From assembly GCA_001460835.1 (NCBI GenBank), contig CYKH01000787.1:1-44199 (forward strand): a stretch of DNA of 44,199 nucleotides. The letters are read 5' to 3'. The notes below the pieces were generated by a model that made no database searches, was not told the DNA's origin, and saw only the letters and a list, made by a program, of their open reading frames with translations. This stretch comes from Bodo saltans. Its lineage: Eukaryota; Euglenozoa; Kinetoplastea; Eubodonida; Bodonidae. Within the stretch, counting starts at the first letter, position 1; every line of letters begins with the position of its first letter. A program made the position numbers and the translations under genes. This document shows, one piece after another, positions 39,360 through 44,199 of the stretch.

Positions 39360-40337
39360 ATGAGCGATCCATTCAGCAGCGGTGGCAACGGTGGGGCAGG
39401 GTTCTACAACAACAACAATAATAACATCGGCGGCATCGGCAACCAGGCGTACAGACCTGGGGGGATGATGGGCTCGTCGTCTACTGTTCACATGCGGCAA
39501 CCAACGCCCCCACAGAGTTTCCAGGTGAATACCTCCCCAAGTACTGGATTTCACGGACAGGATCCTTTCGGCGGAGGCGGCGGTGCACATGGCGTGAGCG
39601 TTGGTGGCGGAGATGGTTTCTACGCGCACCCTACTTCAGGCGGCCACTCCTCGCAACAACAGTTCTTATCAAGAAGGTCGCCGCTGGAAGCGCCGCCGCC
39701 ACGTAGCAGGAGGTCTCAAGATCTCGGCCTAGGGATGATGAATGGATCAACTGGTGGGGGCAGCAGCGTGTCCAGCGCAGATATTCACAGAACTCGCTTT
39801 GGCTTCCCTGAGGATGACCTCCCCCTCCTGCAAGAGCTCGGTGTGTTCCCCCGCCACATTCAAGCGAAGGCGTTGGCAGTGCTGAACCCCTTCTCCCCTA
39901 ACTCGCCTGATGCAATGGAGGACATGGATCTGGCTGGTCCAGTGATGTTCGCTATCATTCTTGCCTTCTTGCTTTCCCTTCAAGGGAAGGTGCAGTTCAG
40001 TGCTATCTACGGCTTGAGCCTTTTGGGCATTGGGTTCGCCAAGATGCTCCTGACACTGATGTGCGACCAGCACGATGTCGCAGTTCAGTTTGTCGTGAGC
40101 ACCTTGGGCTACTGCCTCCTTCCGAATCTTGTGTTAGCTGCAGTTCAAACGTTCCAGTTTTGGCTCATCGGATCGCACACGGTCATCTTACCAGTGGCAT
40201 TTCTCGTCATCGGCTGGTCAGCGTGGTGCGCGACCACAATGTTTGTGCAGGCACTGGCGATGGACGCTCAGAAGTACTTGATCTTGTACCCCTGTGTGTT
40301 ATTCTACGCTGTGTTCGCTGCCTTGACGATTTTTTAG
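39360..40337 (+). CDS. YIPF5: Yip1-family membrane protein, YIPF5-like
   Basis: 325 residues. The cytosolic N-terminus (1-150) is Gly/Asn-rich, including six Asn in a row. Then PEDDLPLLQELGVFPRHI, the usual entry to the domain, and the Yip1 hallmark DLAGP near residue 190. About five membrane helices follow (roughly 193-209, 213-232, 240-260, 266-290, 300-325), with GYCLLP in the third and ALAMDAQK before the last, both matching YIPF5/Yip1. The family works in ER-to-Golgi vesicle formation with Rab (Ypt1/Ypt31) GTPases. Length is near the family's. The start ATG follows a short AT-rich leader. Confidence 0.93.
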   Translation: MSDPFSSGGNGGAGFYNNNNNNIGGIGNQAYRPGGMMGSSSTVHMRQPTPPQSFQVNTSPSTGFHGQDPFGGGGGAHGVSVGGGDGFYAHPTSGGHSSQQQFLSRRSPLEAPPPRSRRSQDLGLGMMNGSTGGGSSVSSADIHRTRFGFPEDDLPLLQELGVFPRHIQAKALAVLNPFSPNSPDAMEDMDLAGPVMFAIILAFLLSLQGKVQFSAIYGLSLLGIGFAKMLLTLMCDQHDVAVQFVVSTLGYCLLPNLVLAAVQTFQFWLIGSHTVILPVAFLVIGWSAWCATTMFVQALAMDAQKYLILYPCVLFYAVFAALTIF

Positions 40338-40638
40338 AGAGCGAAAGTGTTAGCAACAAAAGTATGGCGAGATACTTAGAGATGAAACGCCCCCTAGGTG
40401 GAGTTGTGTACGTTATGTTAGATCTGTGTGTGTGGCGTGTGTGCGAAAGAGGACAGCGAGAATGCGATGATAATGCCTTTCTCTCTCACTTTTTGTTTTG
40501 TTTGTGCTGTTTGCAACGAAAGTGTGCCGTTTTTTTTTTTTTCAAGCCTCATTCATTTTGGATTGAGAAATACGTGTGATTCGCTGATTTCGTTCTCACT
40601 TCGTATCATATGAGAAACTAAATAATAGTGTTGTGAAA
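40338..40638 (+). other. Intergenic region
   Basis: 301 bp with no convincing gene. A T-run of about twelve followed by TTCAAG lies near 40531-40548, and a pyrimidine-rich tract near 40580-40605 before the next start. Either could be a trans-splice signal. Confidence 0.55.
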
Positions 40639-43015
40639 ATGTTCCTTCACGAATCTACAGAGTCGATTGTTGCGCAGTCGTCCCACTTGCAGCCTTCCCC
40701 CCACGAGAACGAAGAGGAATCCACCCCAGCAGCAGCGTCGCCCCTCGTGCAGCAGGAGCAGCAACATCACGAATTTGATGTCAATGGAAAGACTCTTCCA
40801 CCCTTAAGCGGTCGTGAAGTGGAGCATGCGGCGATTCAACAGTTCCTCACGGCCCACCTCGCGATGGACGACAACACGCACAACACTCACAACAGCGGCA
40901 ATACCAACGTCGGAGGGTGTGGACGAGTATTATTCCTCTGCGGCCCTTGTGGCGTGGGGAAGAGTACCACCGTGGCTCGCATCCTGCCACCACACCAATC
41001 GACCTCCTCGAGCACTGAGGCGGCATGCACATTGTCCAGTGGTGGTGGTGGTGGTGTCACAATTGACTGCAGAATTCAAGTCCCAATGGAGAGACTGTTC
41101 AACCCGAGCAGCCCATCATCTGCTCCCACATCCGCCGCCAGTGCCGCTGGCGCCGTTGCTCTGACGCGAACTGTTGAGCGGCAAATTCGACCAATTCACA
41201 TCAACTGTACTGATTTGACCGCGTCAAGCCTCATTGATGAAGTCGTTGCAAAGATGAGGTATCGGCAACGGAAGCAATCTGAAGTGCTGGCCGCCAAGGA
41301 AACTCTCCTTCGCAGCACGAGTATCCACAAGGAGGAGAAGTTCGCTGAGTCCCTCGATAAGCTGCTTGTCAAGCTGAACTACCCCTACCACCTGTCTTCT
41401 TCTTCTTTGAAGTTCACAGCGTGCGACGCAGCTGATGCGCAACGATTCCCTAGCGCCACTACAACAAGAGGCTCGACTGGGGGACGATCCAGCACATCGA
41501 GCACACGTTGCAAAGATGAGGTATCGGCAACGGAAGCAATCTGAAGTGCTGGCCGCCAAGGAAACTCTCCTTCGCAGCACGAGTATCCACAAGGAGGAGA
41601 AGTTCGCTGAGTCCCTCGATAAGCTGCTTGTCAAGCTGAACTACCCCTACCACCTGTCTTCTTCTTCTTTGAAGTTCACAGCGTGCGACGCAGCTGATGC
41701 GCAACGATTCCCTAGCGCCACTACAACAAGAGGCTCGACTGGGGGACGATCCAGCACATCGAGCACAACATCATCATCGTCCAGCAGCAGCGGCGGCGGG
41801 TCATCAGACGCCGCTGGTGGTACGACGACGCGCAGGGCTGAAACAGCACTTGCTGCGCTCTGGAAATCTGTACCACTACACGTCTTGGTACTCGACGAGG
41901 CGGACTCGAGCAGGTCCAGCGCAGTTCTACGAAATCTCTTCTACCTAGTGAAGCGTTGCCCATTTTGGTTTTCGATGATTTGCATTGCCAATAGTCGATG
42001 GCTGAACTACTTCCCTGCAGATGACCAACACGCTCCTGCTCATGTGCAAGTGGTCACATTTGACGCCTACAATGCGGACGTGCTGAGGAAGATCGGGGAA
42101 ATGGCAGCGGCAGAAGTGCATCAAGAGCGGAGGGCGAAGCGCCACCGAGAGAACGAGTCGAGCACAGCAGCAGAGGACGACGGTAAAGACGACGGCGCGG
42201 GTGCAATGCTCCTAGCACCCGCTGCTGCCGCATTCGCCGCCAAGACGGCAGTGCTCAACTTCGGTGGTGATGCCAGGAAAGTGAAGGAGCTTGTGCGTCG
42301 GGCCGCTGATCATCACGCAAACACCACGACGAGCTCAATCACTGCCACCGTCGTCGCACCACTCGAAACAAGTTGTGCTTCAGCGAAACCAGTTCGAGGG
42401 AGACCATCCAAAAAGCTTCGCGATGAGGTTAGCAACCCATCCACCACCAACGCTGCCACTTCTTGTTCCGTTTCGACGACACTATCGCTCAAGGATGTGA
42501 TGACTGCAGCGACGAGCACATCAAGGGTTCCCGCCAGCAGCGTCGTGGAGCGTCTCCCAGAGCACGCGACGTATGTTCTGTGCTGCATTGTTGTCATGGC
42601 ACGACGAAATGCACTCGCAGCTCACATGCATCGCTCCTCCGCTGTTGCACCAGGGCTCTCAGAACAACAGCAGCAACAACGCGCCATCGACTCCACTTCA
42701 ACTGTTGTGTTTGGAGCAAGTGGTGAAATGCGCCGCTTGGACGTGGAGCGGTGCTACAAGCGCCTGATGGCAGAGCTACGCCTTCCTCAGTGCAACCAGG
42801 GTGTTGTCACGTTCGCCTTGGAACTCCTGCAACTCAATGGTCTTATCTCCGATACAAAGACGTTTGTGTGCAGCGGGGAGTGGACGTTAGCGGAGCTGGA
42901 AACTGCTCTGGTGGCGAAGGGGACGGAATTGCTGAGTGATCAAGATCCGGGAACATCATCTCAAGCAACCAATAAATTTGCTGAAGTCTTTTACAGGCAG
43001 CGAGTGCTGTTTTGA
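40639..43015 (+). CDS. Orc1/Cdc6-like AAA+ ATPase, frame broken by a 262-bp duplication
   Basis: Origin-recognition AAA+ protein. LPPLSGREVEHAAIQQFL matches the entry motif of Orc1/Cdc6; Walker A is GPCGVGKST (about residues 101-109); Walker B is VLVLDEAD near 41885-41910; sensor 1 is CIANSRWL. A winged-helix-like C-terminus follows (ATYVLCCIVVMARRNAL, then CYKRLMAELRLPQ and VVTFALELLQLNGLI). The family binds and licenses replication origins. The unit 41244-41505 is repeated at once as 41506-41767; because 262 is not a multiple of three, the first frame ends at 41544 and the second takes over. Deleting one unit gives one frame of 704 residues. Start is the ATG at 40639. It is longer than usual Cdc6-like proteins owing to Ser, Ala and Thr-rich inserts. 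Confidence 0.8.
41244..41505 (+). repeat. 262-bp tandem duplication, copy 1
   Basis: From CGTTGCAAAGATGAGG to CACATCGAGCACA. I see no difference from copy 2. It encodes part of the insert between Walker A and Walker B. Confidence 0.95.
41506..41767 (+). repeat. 262-bp tandem duplication, copy 2
   Basis: Identical as far as read. The frame that encodes the repeated peptide (MRYRQRKQSEVLAAKE) here is the one that continues to the C-terminus. Confidence 0.95.
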
Positions 43016-43595
43016 TTTTGTTGCAGAAGGCTTCGTTGCAGCCCCGGACCCCCCGAGTCCACTTTTGCGCGCTACCAGGCCACATCAACACATAGATCTA
43101 CCTCATAGAGTTCTGAGCCACGAATGAAGGCAAACACGCACACCAATAAATTTCTGATAAAACATTATGGAGGGTACACCACGGCACACTGAAGAACTTT
43201 TATTTTTTGTCCGATTTCGCCAACGTTTTTACGCCGAAAAAAAAAGACGGACTACTATTACTACGCGCTATGTTACGGTCACCTTTTGTCTTGAGAGGTC
43301 ATGATGATAGCGTGACGAGCCCGTCTACAGCGCGATCCGTCTACCAACGTCTTTTGCCCCCCTTTTTGAGTGCGCCCATCTGGTCGCTATAGACGGGCTC
43401 GTACGGTAGCTTTTGATCTCACAGACACACAAAGACAAACCTCACCTCACTCAAAACCCATGTTGGAAACCCGAACACAACGAGAACTGATAAACACCTC
43501 CTGAAGATCCATTTTTCAAGAAACAATATTTTGTTTGTTTCATTTCTTTTCTTTCAAAAAAAACACAATAAAGCGGTCAGCCCCTCCACATCATC
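43016..43595 (+). other. Intergenic region with a strong hairpin
   Basis: 580 bp without a convincing protein gene. Contains the inverted repeat described separately at 43313-43402, T-rich tracts near 43200-43240, and the acceptor region of the L38e gene (pyrimidine tract about 43530-43555, first AG at 43572-43573). Confidence 0.6.
43313..43402. repeat. Inverted repeat able to form a long hairpin
   Basis: ACGAGCCCGTCTA at 43313-43325 is the exact reverse complement of 43390-43402. After one C/A mismatch the pairing continues for four more bases (AGCG with CGCT), so about 17 pairs enclose a pyrimidine-rich loop of about 54 nt. It may be a structured RNA or a UTR element. It does not fit a tRNA, and I see no box D for a C/D snoRNA. 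Confidence 0.6.
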
Positions 43596-43844
43596 ATGCC
43601 CCGTGAGATTAAGGACCTTAAGGAGTTCCTCTCCATCTGCTCCCGCAAGGACGCTCGCTGCGTGAAGGTGAAGAAGAACCTCTCCGTGACCAAGTTCAAG
43701 GTCCGCTGCAGCAAGTACCTCTACACCCTGGTTGTCGCCGACAAGAAGAAGGCTGACAAGATCCAGAAGTCCATCCACCCCACCGTCAAGCAGGTGCTTG
43801 TGACTGCCCGCAGCCACGCCAAGACCAACACTGCCACCAAGTAA
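43596..43844 (+). CDS. RPL38: Large-subunit ribosomal protein eL38
   Basis: 82 residues, complete. [12 protein letters not shown], then [12 protein letters not shown] and [15 protein letters not shown], match eL38 along its whole length, with a C-terminal extension of about ten residues ([12 protein letters not shown]). It is a component of the cytosolic 60S subunit. Codons are strongly biased to C or G in third position (AAG, CTC, TCC, GTC), unlike neighbouring genes, as expected for a highly expressed gene. The 5' UTR from the likely acceptor at 43573 is about 22 nt. Confidence 0.97.
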   Translation: MPREIKDLKEFLSICSRKDARCVKVKKNLSVTKFKVRCSKYLYTLVVADKKKADKIQKSIHPTVKQVLVTARSHAKTNTATK

Positions 43845-44083
43845 AGAACTCTTTGAGATTTCTTCTAGGATGGCTGACTGCAATCTTTGTGTAGTTTTTT
43901 TAGTGTTTCCAACTCCAAAAAAGAAGAAATAATTATCTCAGTGCTCTAACTTATTTTACTGGAAGAAGCACAAGCTTTTTTTCTTGCCTTTGCCCCTTAA
44001 CCTCCCTGGACAAAAGAAAAAAAGAGGGCGCATAGAATCTCGCCATCTCAAAAGGAACAATAATTATCGACACAATCATCGTC

Positions 44084-44096
44084 CCCCCTGCTACAG
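44084..44096 (+). promoter_or_regulatory. Probable spliced-leader acceptor for the last gene
   Basis: A CCCCCCTGCTACAG tract with AG at 44095-44096. The ATG at 44140 is the first after it. Confidence 0.4.
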
Positions 44097-44139
44097 TATC
44101 CACATTTTTCTCACCTCGTATCAACATCACACAACTACA

Positions 44140-44199
44140 ATGGGGAACAATCAAGCCTCGGCCATTCGAGGTCAATTCGACACGTTGGAATTGCGTGAG
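44140..44199 (+). CDS. Partial gene, N-terminus MGNNQAS
   Basis: Only the first 20 codons are in the window, and the frame is open to the edge. The start MGNNQAS with Gly2 resembles an N-myristoylation signal (Ala rather than Ser/Thr at position 6). Such starts occur in calcineurin B and other EF-hand sensors, and FDTLELRE could lead into such a protein, but 20 residues are too few to name it. Confidence 0.5.
   Translation, partial: MGNNQASAIRGQFDTLELRE

Noticed and set aside
43300-43410. C/D snoRNA candidate, because of ATGATGA near 43299
   Set aside because: No box D (CTGA) at a suitable distance and the hairpin geometry does not fit.
1-44199. tRNA or rRNA genes, CRISPR arrays, transposase or reverse-transcriptase genes
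   Set aside because: I found no A-box plus B-box pair, no rRNA-like sequence, no spaced short repeats and no mobile-element protein. The repeats seen are simple tandem duplications of host coding sequence.

Overview
The window looks like nuclear DNA of a kinetoplastid protist, most likely a free-living bodonid such as Bodo saltans (inference; no database was searched). All convincing genes lie head to tail on the + strand, none needs an intron, intergenic gaps are short (about 0.2-0.8 kb), and several starts sit just after a polypyrimidine tract plus AG, as expected for polycistronic transcription with spliced-leader trans-splicing. Proteins are bloated by Asn, Gln, Ser, Ala and Thr runs. Clear eukaryotic families are present: CAMK-like kinase, palmitoyl-protein thioesterase, ARFRP1-type GTPase, cyclophilin, Yip1/YIPF5, Orc1/Cdc6 and ribosomal protein L38e.

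Layout. 0.2-8.5 kb: a CAMK-like kinase with a duplicated C-terminus, then a giant pseudokinase. 8.7-14.0 kb: a small protein with two RRM-like segments and a large coiled-coil protein with ubiquitin-related folds. 14.3-15.2 kb: a palmitoyl-protein thioesterase interrupted by two in-frame stops. 15.5-20.7 kb: a tandem pair of NHL-repeat membrane proteins, the first decayed, the second intact. 21.1-26.0 kb: a large unknown protein split by a 94-bp duplication and a 300-N gap. 26.2-31.2 kb: a fragmented glycoprotein-like gene whose C-terminal membrane domain is homologous to that of the NHL protein. 31.8-36.5 kb: two unknown proteins. 36.7-40.3 kb: ARFRP1-like GTPase, divergent cyclophilin, an unresolved stretch, and a Yip1 protein. 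40.6-43.0 kb: an Orc1/Cdc6-like AAA+ protein split by a 262-bp duplication. 43.6-43.8 kb: ribosomal protein L38e. 44.1 kb: start of another gene.

The two points most worth following are (1) a modular polytopic membrane-protein family in which different ectodomains (NHL propeller; N-glycosylated repeat domain) are joined to one shared multi-helix C-terminal domain, and (2) four separate near-identical tandem duplications inside coding regions (about 606, 94, 159 and 262 bp). Two of these break the frame, and removing one copy restores it exactly. They are either recent duplications or assembly artefacts. Gene order does not suggest a shared pathway, which is normal for kinetoplastid arrays; ARFRP1 and Yip1 are both Golgi-trafficking proteins but are separated by other genes.
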